Source: an uncultured Olsenella sp.
Lineage (GTDB): Bacteria; Actinomycetota; Coriobacteriia; Coriobacteriales; Atopobiaceae
Assembly: GCA_900548775.1 (NCBI GenBank)
Contig: URLM01000012.1
Span: 1-40,591, forward strand
Direction of reading: 5' to 3'
DNA length: 40,591 bases
The position numbers were made by a program, and so were the translations under genes. The notes under the pieces are model-generated. The model saw only the letters and a list, made by a program, of their open reading frames with translations, ran no database searches and was not told the origin of the DNA. Positions 32,136 through 39,336 of the stretch are shown in pieces (within the stretch, counting starts at the first letter, position 1; each line of letters starts with the position of its first letter).

Positions 32136-32414
32136 CTACTGGGCCTTTGCCGCCGCAGCCTTAATTGCCTCAAGGGCATCCTCGCGAATCTTCTTCTTGT
32201 TCACGTAGCTGCGAACGATCACGATGTTGCCGTGAAGCTCGGGCGCAAGCTCCTTGACCGTGATGAAGAGGTCAGGGTTGGAGGAGGATGCGCCGTTCAG
32301 GTCCATGGACTCGACGTCGGCGGAAATGCCCTCCTCGTCACAAATCTCCTGCACCTTGCCGGCGAGCATCAGGCTCGAGCCGATGCCGTTGCCGCAAACC
32401 GTAATGATGTGCAT
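32136..32414 (-). CDS. PTS system IIB component, ascorbate/lactose-type fold
   Basis: A 92-residue cytoplasmic phosphocarrier starting MHIITVCGNGIGSSLMLAGK. Cys7 in the P-loop-like VCGNGIGSS is the expected phosphorylation site. SMDLNGASSSNPDLFITVKE and NIVIVRSYVNKKKI follow. The start at 32414 is preceded by AAAGGAAGGAAC. It accepts phosphate from IIA and passes it to the sugar on IIC. The spacing to the IIC gene is 62 bases. Confidence 0.92.
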   Translation of the reverse strand: MHIITVCGNGIGSSLMLAGKVQEICDEEGISADVESMDLNGASSSNPDLFITVKELAPELHGNIVIVRSYVNKKKIREDALEAIKAAAAKAQ

Positions 32415-32513
32415 GTTCCTTCCTTTCATCCTCAGCCCGCATTCTCGCGGGCGTCGTTCCGAATGCGCGCCGTTGGAGCGACCTCTCGGGGTCGCCCTTC
32501 TCGGCGCCAAGCC

Positions 32514-32969
32514 CTACTCGAAGAACGAGTCCATCGTGGCGATGACGTCTTCCGGGGTCGCACAGGCCGCGAGCTTAGGGATGGCGTCCTCGTCGTCGAA
32601 GATCTTCGCCAGCTCAGCCAGGCAGTCGAGGTGCTCGCGGGGGTTGGGAGCGCAGATGCCGATAAGCACGCTCACCGGGTCGTACTCGTCGTGGCCAAAC
32701 CTCACGGGCTCGTCGAGCGTGAGGATGCAGATGCCCTCCTCGGAAACGTTACCGTTGGACTGGGCGTGAGGCATTGCCACGCCCTCCTCGAGCACCACGT
32801 ATGGCCCGAACTTCTCGATGGAGGCAATCATCGACTCGGTGTAGCTGTGGTCGCACTTCCCGGCGGCCTCGAGCAGCGCCCCCGCCTGGGTAACCGCGTC
32901 GCGCCAGTCCGTCGCGTGGACGTGGCAGCGAATCACTGCGGGGGTGAGGAGATCCTTAAGCATCCCCAT
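32514..32969 (-). CDS. PTS system IIA component
   Basis: A 151-residue phosphotransferase of the mannitol/fructose-type IIA family (as in UlaC). The active site EEGVAMPHAQS carries His68. Other typical parts are SYTESMIASIEKFGPYVVLE, EPVRFGHDEYDPVSVLIGI and LDCLAELAKIFDDEDAI. The start is one of three close codons (32972 GTG, 32969, 32963); 32969 is used here. The GTG would stand directly after the transaldolase stop. It is followed by IIB after 99 bases. Confidence 0.9.
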   Translation of the reverse strand: MGMLKDLLTPAVIRCHVHATDWRDAVTQAGALLEAAGKCDHSYTESMIASIEKFGPYVVLEEGVAMPHAQSNGNVSEEGICILTLDEPVRFGHDEYDPVSVLIGICAPNPREHLDCLAELAKIFDDEDAIPKLAACATPEDVIATMDSFFE

Positions 32970-32972
32970 CAC

Positions 32973-33677
32973 CTACGGCAGGATGTGGAAGCCCAGGGCC
33001 TGGGCGTCCTTGTTGAAGCCACGCACGGTGTCGAGCGAGTACTCGAAGAGGTCCTTGCCCACGTTCTTGCGCTTGGCGAGGATAGAGTTCTGCACGGTGA
33101 TGATCTGGCAGCCCACCGACTCGGCCTGGAAGATGTTGAGCAGCTCGCGCGTGCTTGCCCAGAGGATCTCGCACTGGGGCTTGGGGGCAGCGAGCTTCAC
33201 GGCGTCCGCAACCACCGGCAGGGGATCGACGCCGGTGTCGGCGATGCGACCGGCAAAGATGGAGATGATTGACGGCACGTCGGGCGAGACGGCATCGATG
33301 AAGTCGGCGATCTGCTCGTTGGTGAAGAGGGTCGTGACATTGATCTTGATGCCGTCATGCGAGAGCTTGCGCACCAGATCCTTAGTGGACTCGCCCTTGG
33401 TATTGAGCGCGGGAATCTTCACGTAGACGTTCTCAGCCCACGTTGCGATTTCACGCGCCTCGGCCTCCATGCCCTCGAAATCATCGGCAAAGACCTCGAA
33501 CGAGACGGGCAAATCCTTGATCTGGGAGAGAACCTCCTTGGCGAAGGCACGGTAATCCGTGACCCCACCCTTCTTCATGAGTGAGGGGTTGGTCGTGAAC
33601 CCCTGGACATTCCCCTCACGGTACATGTCGAGCATGCCCTCGATGTCGGCGCCGTCTGCAAATACCTTGATGCTCAT
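32973..33677 (-). CDS. Transaldolase / fructose-6-phosphate aldolase family protein
   Basis: A 234-residue small transaldolase-type aldolase. GFTTNPSLMKKGG lies near residue 27 and the Schiff-base Lys87 in VYVKIPALNTKG. INVTTLFTNEQI and ISIFAGRIADTGVDP follow, then ILWASTRELLNIFQAES. Length fits the short family (about 215-235). The start MSIKVFADG at 33677 has GGAGGGCGGAGG upstream; a longer reading to 33725 crosses the operator region. It is the first gene of the PTS operon and would shunt imported sugar phosphates into the pentose phosphate pathway; no transketolase gene is next to it. Confidence 0.92.
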   Translation of the reverse strand: MSIKVFADGADIEGMLDMYREGNVQGFTTNPSLMKKGGVTDYRAFAKEVLSQIKDLPVSFEVFADDFEGMEAEAREIATWAENVYVKIPALNTKGESTKDLVRKLSHDGIKINVTTLFTNEQIADFIDAVSPDVPSIISIFAGRIADTGVDPLPVVADAVKLAAPKPQCEILWASTRELLNIFQAESVGCQIITVQNSILAKRKNVGKDLFEYSLDTVRGFNKDAQALGFHILP

Positions 33678-33699
33678 TCCTCCGCCCTCCACGAAAGGA

Positions 33700-33755
33700 T
33701 TCATAAAGTTCAGATTTATGTTCATAAGTTAATATCTTATGTTCTGAACTTCATT
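33700..33755. promoter_or_regulatory. Operator-like repeats upstream of the PTS operon
   Basis: AAGTTCAGA (33706-33714) and TCTGAACTT (33743-33751) are inverted. CATAAG (33723-33728) and CTTATG (33736-33741) form a second inverted pair. TTCATAA occurs at about 33700 and 33722. These AT-rich repeats, next to a DeoR-family gene, are a likely binding site for that repressor. The divergent gap is 33678-33959. Confidence 0.55.
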
Positions 33756-33959
33756 TACATGGAGGTAGTGTACACACGTGGAGACTATGTGGTTGATTTA
33801 CCTCATTCGATTCTGTGAGCGGCCGATTATCAACCGCGAGCGGCCAATACCCAACACCTGACGAATTATTCGTATTTCTTTCGTTATCAGAACTCTAAGA
33901 TGAACGTAAGAGTGCTTTTCGCAAGCAAGCACGCCGGTTTTCGAAAGGGATGGCAGCAG

Positions 33960-34748
33960 GTGTCCTCCGAGGAATCATCTCCCGCAGATCGACAGGCGTT
34001 TATTCTCGAGTGGCTTGACAGCAACCCCAGCATCGCGGTCTCTGACGTGCAGAAGAGGTTTGGGGTATCAGACGTAACGGTACGTCACGACCTCATTGCC
34101 CTTGAATCCGCCGGGAAGGTTCGACGCGTTCGCGGCGGCGCGGTCTCTCTCGCTCGCACCATGCTCATGAGCTACCCGGAGGAGCGAATCAACTTCAATG
34201 TCGCAGCAAAGGACCGCATCGCCCATGCTGCAGCGGAACTCGTCGAAGATGGAGACGTCATCATTGCCGATATCGGAACCACTGCATACCAGTTTGTGCG
34301 TCAACTCGAGGACAAGAAGGGCATCACCATCATCACCGGAGATCTCTCGATTGCGCACTTTGCGAGCTTCAATCTTCCTGGCGCAGAGGTAATGCTCCTT
34401 GGAGGCAAGGTACGAAAAGAGCACCTGTATCTTGCCGGTGCCATGACACTCGACGCAATGTCAAAGCTCTATGCCGACAAAGCATTCTTGAGCTGCGACG
34501 GTTTCCACCATGATCACGGATTTACGGTCGAGCACGACTTCAGCACGACCATCAAGCGCGCCTACATCGCAAACTCCCGCCAGAGCGTCATGATGATTGA
34601 CTCGAGCAAGCTTGGGCGAACAAGTTTCTATCGCTTCTCAACCATGGATGACTTTGACTATGTCATCACGGATGACGACCCCGACGGCTACCTCGCCGAG
34701 TCCATCGCGCACACCAAGCATGCCCCTCAGCTGGTGATTGCGAGCTAG
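33960..34748 (+). CDS. DeoR/GlpR family transcription regulator
   Basis: A 262-residue repressor. The N-terminal helix-turn-helix is PADRQAFILEWLDSNPSIAV and then SDVQKRFGVSDVTVRHDL (residues 9-45), with VRRVRGGAV after it as in the family. The C-terminal effector domain has VIIADIGTTAYQFV, TIITGDLSIAHFA, LGGKVRKEHLYLAG and MMIDSSKLGRTSFY, the sugar-phosphate binding pattern. The GTG at 33960 is chosen because it fits the family start and AAAGGGATGG lies upstream; an ATG at 33900 is an alternative without a ribosome-binding site. It is divergent from the PTS/transaldolase operon, which it most likely represses until a sugar phosphate binds. Confidence 0.9.
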   Translation: MSSEESSPADRQAFILEWLDSNPSIAVSDVQKRFGVSDVTVRHDLIALESAGKVRRVRGGAVSLARTMLMSYPEERINFNVAAKDRIAHAAAELVEDGDVIIADIGTTAYQFVRQLEDKKGITIITGDLSIAHFASFNLPGAEVMLLGGKVRKEHLYLAGAMTLDAMSKLYADKAFLSCDGFHHDHGFTVEHDFSTTIKRAYIANSRQSVMMIDSSKLGRTSFYRFSTMDDFDYVITDDDPDGYLAESIAHTKHAPQLVIAS

Positions 34749-34768
34749 CGAGCAAAGCGCGAGCGCGC

Positions 34769-35078
34769 GGTCGCGACGACGTGGCGACGACGGCGCTGCA
34801 ACGAAGGCGCTGCGACAACGGCCTGCGACGACGGCGTGGCCGCCTGCAAGAATGAGCCCTCCGGCGAGATTCTGACGCCGGAGGGCTTACTTTGGACGTG
34901 ATTGCTGCGGGAACCCGTCTTCCGGCGAGCTTTTCTCGCCGGAGGGCTCACTTTGGACGAGATTCCCGCGGTGGCGCACCTTCCGGCGCTGAAATGGCGC
35001 CGGAGCGGGGATTCCGTTCGCCGCAGCCGCGGTAACGCGCCCTCCGGCTAGAAACCACCGCCGCAGCGGTCCCGGAGC
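34769..35078. repeat. Composite repeat, right copy: GACGACGGCG tract plus family A array
   Basis: Begins GGTCGCGACGACG, then GACGACGGCGCTGCAACGAA and CTGCGAC tracts, then family A hairpins with CTCCGGCGAGATTCTGACGC, TTCCGGCGAGCTTTTCTCGC and TTCCGGCGCTGAAATGGCGC in the same order as at 29970-30256. The first unit and its connector are nearly identical between the two sites. No gene lies in 34749-35290. Confidence 0.8.
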
Positions 35079-35146
35079 GATACAGATTCGTGCCCGAATG
35101 TGCATCGCGCGCAGGTCGATACAGATTCGGTGCACGAATGTGTATC
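35079..35146. repeat. 68-bp three-dyad element (family B), copy 4
   Basis: Begins GATACAGATTCG and ends CGAATGTGTATC. The central part reads GCGCGCAGGTC, which is the inverse arrangement of the GACCTGCGCG centre of the other copies, so the inside may be inverted. From 35150 to 35250 follows an irregular tract of GCCGGGA/GTATCGGCGGGA-type short repetitions. Confidence 0.8.
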
Positions 35147-35290
35147 GGCGGGGAGCCTCATCGCCGAGAGCCGTATCGGCGGGAGCTGTATCGCCAGGGA
35201 CCGCATCGGCGGGGACTCGAGCAGCCGCTCCGGACCTCGCTCCTTCGCCGGGAGCTGTGCCGGCGGGAACCCAAGCCGCTGCTCCAGCCC

Positions 35291-35662
35291 CTACTCCTTC
35301 GCCGGAATAATCTCGATCCGCTGACCCTCGGGGTCGGCGATGAAGTAGAGCCCCATCGCGTGGTTCTCGAAGACGATGCAGCCCATCTCCTCATGCAGAC
35401 GGTGGAAGGCATCGTAGTCGTCGACCTCAAACGCAATGTGGGTGTCATCGCCGCCATTGGCGTAGGGCTCAGTGCGCCCGCGGTTCCACGTGAGCTCCAG
35501 CTGGAACGGCGACGCGTCGTTCTCCATGAACGTGTTGGTCCAGGAGCCGTCCTCGGGGCCCATTTCCCTCACCACGTGAAAGCCAAGCGCCTTCTCGTAA
35601 AACGCAATGGTCTTCTCCTTGTCCAGCACATGCGTGCAGCGATGAACGAACTTTGCCCTCAT
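35291..35662 (-). CDS. Glyoxalase I-like VOC protein (lactoylglutathione lyase family)
   Basis: A 123-residue protein of the vicinal oxygen chelate superfamily. MRAKFVHRCTHVLDKEKTIA begins the first beta-alpha unit. The four expected metal ligands are present: His7 or His11, Glu56 in FQLELTWNRG, His75 in DDTHIAFEVDD and Glu117 in QRIEIIPAKE. LGFHVVREMG and YFIADPEGQRIEII are typical of GloA. Length is slightly below E. coli GloA (135). GAAGGAGG precedes the ATG. By family it detoxifies methylglyoxal-thiol adducts; the thiol used by this organism is not known. Confidence 0.87.
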   Translation of the reverse strand: MRAKFVHRCTHVLDKEKTIAFYEKALGFHVVREMGPEDGSWTNTFMENDASPFQLELTWNRGRTEPYANGGDDTHIAFEVDDYDAFHRLHEEMGCIVFENHAMGLYFIADPEGQRIEIIPAKE

Positions 35663-35764
35663 GGTTGCCTCCTTCGAAAAACACGGACGCGAGCGCCGGC
35701 CCGCGTCCGCCCGCCTGCCATGCACTCGGTTTAGGATACCAGCGGTGCGCACCGCGCACGCACG

Positions 35765-36970
35765 CTATCGGTTGGCGAGCCGCTTGCTAAACGACGTGTC
35801 GGAGTGGCGAGCCCACACCACGTAGACGATCACGCTCAGAACGCAGGCGAGAGACACGATCGACCACATGGCCGAGTAGCCCAGCCCCGTGATGAGCGAG
35901 CCCGCGATGCCTCCGCCCAGGCCATAGCCAATGTCGTAGCCGCAAAGAAACGTCGAGTTGGCGGAGCCGCGCGTCTCCTCCGTCGAGGTGTGCACGGCCA
36001 TCGACTGCAGCGACGGCTCGAGGCCACCAAAGGCGTAGCCCGCGAGCACTGCCGAGAGGATATACGTCACGGCGTTGGGCACAAATGCCAAAAGCAGGAA
36101 CGCCGCGAGCATGGCTGCGTTGCAGGAGTAGACGAAGAACGCCTCACCCCGCCGGTCAACCAGCTTGCCCAGCGTAATGCGCACCAGAAGCAGCATCGCG
36201 GACATCACGAGAAAGTAGATCGAGCCCGAAGGCAGCGAGGCCTCGGAGGCAAAGATCGCCACGAAGTTCTCGAGCGCACCAAAGGTGAACATGAAGATGA
36301 GCATGGTCACCGTGGCAGGCAGCGAGTCACGGTTGATGATGGTGCGCAGGTCAAGCTTCTTCTTGGGGACGTCGACCTTGGACGCGCGCACAAAGGCAAA
36401 CAGCACAAGACCCAGCCCGGCGATTACGGCAGCCACGGCGTAGAGCACGTTGAAGCCAAAGCCCTCCATGAGCGAGAGCCCCAGCGCCGGCGCAATGGCG
36501 GAGGCCAGCGCCGTCGCCATGCCAAAGTAGCCCATGCCCTCGGCAAAGCGCGGACGGCAGATCACGTCGGACGCCACGGTAGCGGTGGTCGAGTTGGAGA
36601 ACGACAGGCCAACGCCATGCATCATGCGGATGGCAATCGCCACGGACAGCACGGGGACAAACACATAGCCCAGCGGCGCCAGGCCCATGAGGACAAGGCC
36701 GGCAACAAGCGCTGCCCTACGAACGCCATTGTCGAGCCACCAGCCCACAAGCGGCCTGATAATCACGGCCACAAACGAGAAGGCCGCCGCGCAGATGCCC
36801 GCCACGGCCTCGGTACCGCCAAGGCTCTGGATGTAGAACGGAAAGGTCGAGAGACTCATGATGTGGTTGGTGAAGACGCACAGGTCCACCAAGATGATGA
36901 GAACCAGGTTACGCGTCCACAGCTTGGGCTCGCCCTTGCCCTTTGCGACGGCAGTTGTTGCTTCTGACAA
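35765..36970 (-). CDS. MFS transporter
   Basis: A 401-residue permease with about twelve hydrophobic segments and a central cytoplasmic loop (RASKVDVPKKKLDLRTIINR, about residues 195-215). GWWLDNGVRRAALVAGL after helix 2 is the MFS loop motif; RITLGKLVDRRGEAFF is its counterpart in the second half. The TTG at 36970 is preceded by GGAGGG at a 6-base spacing, so it is chosen over an ATG further upstream that would read through a leader dyad. Substrate not predicted; it resembles drug-efflux/sugar-type MFS proteins (QSLGGTEAVAGICAAAFSFV). Confidence 0.88.
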   Translation of the reverse strand: MSEATTAVAKGKGEPKLWTRNLVLIILVDLCVFTNHIMSLSTFPFYIQSLGGTEAVAGICAAAFSFVAVIIRPLVGWWLDNGVRRAALVAGLVLMGLAPLGYVFVPVLSVAIAIRMMHGVGLSFSNSTTATVASDVICRPRFAEGMGYFGMATALASAIAPALGLSLMEGFGFNVLYAVAAVIAGLGLVLFAFVRASKVDVPKKKLDLRTIINRDSLPATVTMLIFMFTFGALENFVAIFASEASLPSGSIYFLVMSAMLLLVRITLGKLVDRRGEAFFVYSCNAAMLAAFLLLAFVPNAVTYILSAVLAGYAFGGLEPSLQSMAVHTSTEETRGSANSTFLCGYDIGYGLGGGIAGSLITGLGYSAMWSIVSLACVLSVIVYVVWARHSDTSFSKRLANR

Positions 36971-37000
36971 ACGAATCCCTCCTAGACGGGTCGAGAATGA

Positions 37001-37111
37001 CCGTCCAGCGGGATTCGATCGTGCATGATGCGCGGAAGCGTCACGGCTGGACGGCGTAGCCATCAATTGGACTTACGCCGTGCGGCAGCTCATTGACGTA
37101 GTACAGTATAG
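37001..37111 (-). promoter_or_regulatory. Leader of the MFS gene with a long-range dyad
   Basis: CCGTCCAGC (37001-37009) and GCTGGACGG (37046-37054) are perfect inverted repeats 36 bases apart. Inside is ATCGTGCATGAT, nearly palindromic. On the minus strand TATACT (37111-37106) could be a -10 box about 130 bases before the TTG start. This may be an operator or a structured leader. Confidence 0.4.
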
Positions 37112-37149
37112 CCGAGAAGCGCGGGAACAGGCGAGAAAGTCGTGCTGCG

Positions 37150-38250
37150 TTAGTCCTGGCCCGCACCATTGGCCTGGTGCCTCTGCGGCTTGATGACGTC
37201 GATGCTCCCCTCGCCGGGAGACCAGTATCCCAGCTTGACCCCGCGCTGGTAGACGGCAACCGCCTTGGCAAAGTAGCCGCGCGCGTTGAGATGGGTCCAG
37301 TCGGACCGCAGCTGCTTTGAGATGCATCCCAGGCGAGCGTCCGCCACATCCTCCGCAGTGGGCGTGAGACCCGAAATCTCGAGCCCGTGCTTGATGAGAA
37401 AGACGCGCATGTTGATGAAGTGGTCGCCAAACGCCTCGCGAAGCGCGGCCTCCCAGTTGGTCTCGCGTGGGGCGTAGTCCTCCGTAAAGGGGACCTGGCT
37501 CGTATCGCCCACCGATGTGCCCGGGTCATCGGTGTCGCCCAAGATGAGGTAGTCCTCGCAGCCAGAGCGCTCGATCATCGCGCGGTACTGGTCGATAAGA
37601 ACCTGGTAGTCGTTGTTCCAGCCGCCATTGCTGCCGATCTCGAGCACGAGGATGTCGCCGGTGTGCCGCTCACCCTCCTCGATGACGTCGGGGTCGATGT
37701 GGCTTACGGGCTGATCGTCGGCGTCGTCCGCGTCCGCGGCGTCGTCCGTGGCGTTGGCGTCGTCCGTGACGTCCGCGTCCGCGGCGTCGTCCGCGTCGTT
37801 GGCGTCGGCGTCGTCCGCGTCCGCGACTTCTACGCTCTGCTCGGCCGCTTCGAGTTCCTCCCACGTGAGACCGCCCTGCATGGCGGCAACCTCCGCTGAA
37901 GTGGCACCGGCAACGCCAAAGTTGTAGGTGTCGAGCCCTGTGAGCTGCGAAAGAACCTGCGGATACGACTGGTAGCTGGTATCGTACAGCTCCCCGTCCG
38001 CAAGCGAGACAAGCGCCCCTTCGTCGGTGTCCGCGCCCACGCCCTGGGTCATGCTGTCGCCCCAGCAGACAATCTCACGCGTATCTTCGTCGCTGGTGCC
38101 AGGGTAATAGCGCCAATCGAGGTCGGACTCGGCCTGAGCGTCCCCGCCCACCGCATCCGACGAGGTTTCGTCGTTCGTGGGGAACTGTCGGCAGCCCGCG
38201 AGCGAGGCCGCAAGCACGGCGGCGATAGCGACAATGCCAAGCCTCTTCAC
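37150..38250 (-). CDS. SGNH/GDSL hydrolase lipoprotein with an Asp/Ala-rich insertion
   Basis: A 366-residue surface lipoprotein. The signal peptide VKRLGIVAIAAVLAAS ends in lipobox LAGC with Cys20. Block I of the SGNH fold is CWGDSMTQGVG (Ser66), a Gly block NFGVAGATSAEV follows, the Asn block is EIGSNGGWNN (near 205-212) and the Asp/His block is SDWTHLNARGY (near 320). Between the Gly and Asn blocks lies an insertion of about 38 residues made almost only of Asp, Ala, Asn, Val and Thr (positions 143-180). The GTG at 38250 has GGAGG 7 bases upstream. By family it removes acyl or acetyl groups, perhaps from cell-envelope glycans; substrate unknown. Confidence 0.85.
   Translation of the reverse strand: MKRLGIVAIAAVLAASLAGCRQFPTNDETSSDAVGGDAQAESDLDWRYYPGTSDEDTREIVCWGDSMTQGVGADTDEGALVSLADGELYDTSYQSYPQVLSQLTGLDTYNFGVAGATSAEVAAMQGGLTWEELEAAEQSVEVADADDADANDADDAADADVTDDANATDDAADADDADDQPVSHIDPDVIEEGERHTGDILVLEIGSNGGWNNDYQVLIDQYRAMIERSGCEDYLILGDTDDPGTSVGDTSQVPFTEDYAPRETNWEAALREAFGDHFINMRVFLIKHGLEISGLTPTAEDVADARLGCISKQLRSDWTHLNARGYFAKAVAVYQRGVKLGYWSPGEGSIDVIKPQRHQANGAGQD
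37711..37824 (-). repeat. Low-complexity repeat encoding the Asp/Ala insertion
   Basis: Short units related to GTCGTCCGCGTCCGCGGC and GTCGTCCGTGGCGTTGGC repeat through this tract on the plus strand, in multiples of three bases so the frame is kept. It is the type of tract that can change length by slippage. Confidence 0.8.
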
Positions 38251-38291
38251 AAGCACACCTCCCCCTCGCGAAACCCCTTCCAACGTACAGA

Positions 38292-38319
38292 AGGATAGCC
38301 GCGTGAAAGGGAGGTGTAA
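38292..38319 (-). promoter_or_regulatory. Candidate promoter of the SGNH lipoprotein gene
   Basis: On the minus strand TTACAC (38319-38314), a 16-base spacer and TATCCT (38297-38292). The start codon lies about 40 bases further. The gap 38251-38380 holds nothing else. Confidence 0.35.
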
Positions 38320-38380
38320 GGAATTCACACGTTACATACCCGTAGCTAAAACCGCGTCCTTCGCGGACGCCGCTGCCTCG

Positions 38381-38950
38381 CTACATCTCGCTGCCGGACT
38401 CGGCCTGAAGCGGCGTCGCATCCGAGCCCTTCTCGACTTTCGCCTCTCCCACATGCGAGAAGCACTTCGCAAACACCAGGCGCGAGACGGGGCCCGCAGC
38501 AAAGAGGTTCCACAGGAGCGCCATCGGGAAGTTCTTGATGAGCGTTCCCACCCAGATGGCGGGGAGCTGCACCACGGGCATGCCAGCAAGGATGACATTG
38601 AAGAGGATGCTCGCAACCAGGTTCATCGTGGGGCACATGATGAGGACGGTGCAGCAGGAACGAATGGTACCCTGGATGAAGGCGCTGTCGCGCTTGGGGT
38701 CGGCGAGGCGAGCCGCCAGCGCCGCGCCGCCGCGCGTGCCCCACAGATTCGAGAACAGGAACACGAAGAGCCACATGTACGAGGCCTCGACCAGGGCGCC
38801 TAGGAACACGTCGTTGGTCATATTGGAGAAGCCGCCGGGCATAGTGGGGATGCCCATCTTCCACGCCACGTTGTAGACCTCCATCCCGTAGGCCATGGTG
38901 ACGGACATGAGAATCCCAAAGATGACTCCCTGTACCTTGTTCTTTGGCAT
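38381..38950 (-). CDS. DUF2798-like membrane protein
   Basis: A 189-residue protein with about four transmembrane helices. The beginning MPKNKVQGVIFGILMSVTMA followed by YGMEVYNVAW is the DUF2798 pattern, in which a helix ends in Met-Tyr near an N-terminal PKN-like stretch. Further helices are ALVEASYMWLFVFLFSNLWG, CTVLIMCPTMNLVASILFNV and VGTLIKNFPMALLWNLFAAG. The last is followed by PVSRLVFAKCF and a charged tail. The sequence looks like two successive DUF2798-type helix pairs. GGAGAGGAG precedes the ATG. Function is unknown. Its leader carries a terminator-like hairpin, so expression may be controlled by attenuation. Confidence 0.8.
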   Translation of the reverse strand: MPKNKVQGVIFGILMSVTMAYGMEVYNVAWKMGIPTMPGGFSNMTNDVFLGALVEASYMWLFVFLFSNLWGTRGGAALAARLADPKRDSAFIQGTIRSCCTVLIMCPTMNLVASILFNVILAGMPVVQLPAIWVGTLIKNFPMALLWNLFAAGPVSRLVFAKCFSHVGEAKVEKGSDATPLQAESGSEM

Positions 38951-38992
38951 GCCTTGCTCCTCTCCGCCGCGCTTGTGCCAGGCGCGCGACAC

Positions 38993-39032
38993 AAAAAATG
39001 CGTGCGGCCGCCCACCAGGGGCAACCGCACGC
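38993..39032 (-). terminator. Terminator-like hairpin in the DUF2798 leader
   Basis: On the minus strand GCGTGCGG pairs perfectly with CCGCACGC around a 17-base loop and is followed directly by ATTTTTTG. It lies 43 bases upstream of the DUF2798 start codon. It may be an attenuator of that gene or the end of an upstream transcript. Confidence 0.7.
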
Positions 39033-39052
39033 TTTGCTAACTACACCTTTTA

Positions 39053-39109
39053 GCCGCGGGGATGGCATTGTGGGGCATCCTGCCCGCGGCGGCTTTGCGC
39101 TACACGCAA
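39053..39109 (-). ncRNA. Structured leader upstream of the DUF2798 gene (candidate cis-regulator)
   Basis: Two further hairpins precede the terminator-like one on the minus strand. The first has TTGCG/CGCAA arms (39109-39105 and 39099-39095). The second has GCCGCGG/CCGCGGC (39090-39084 and 39059-39053) and, after a 3-base bulge, GGATG/CATCC (39080-39076 and 39064-39060) around an 11-base loop. Known riboswitch signatures such as TPP, cobalamin, ZTP or fluoride were not recognised. The rest of 38951-39336 holds no supported gene. Confidence 0.4.
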
Positions 39110-39336
39110 GGAAAACCATAGCACGCACGCCATGCCGCACGACAAAATCAACATGCGGCAGCCTGGACGGACATTCGAGGCTCCGCGCGCTAGAACATGG
39201 CGCCCATTTACGTTCGAAATCGAGCTGACTAATGCACGCACCATCGGCAGCGTTGTTGCGCGGATGGCGTCGCGAGGGCACGAATGGCATGCCGCCCTAG
39301 CGAAGCGGTGCTTTTCGCGGCAAGCGAGGGGCACAG

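Noticed and set aside
35804..36967. 387-residue plus-strand frame
   Set aside because: It lies fully antisense to the MFS gene and has a His/Arg/Gly-rich composition without any domain pattern.
38993..39109. ZTP, TPP, cobalamin or fluoride riboswitch
   Set aside because: The stems are clear, but none of the conserved sequence boxes of these classes was found, so only a generic structured leader is called.
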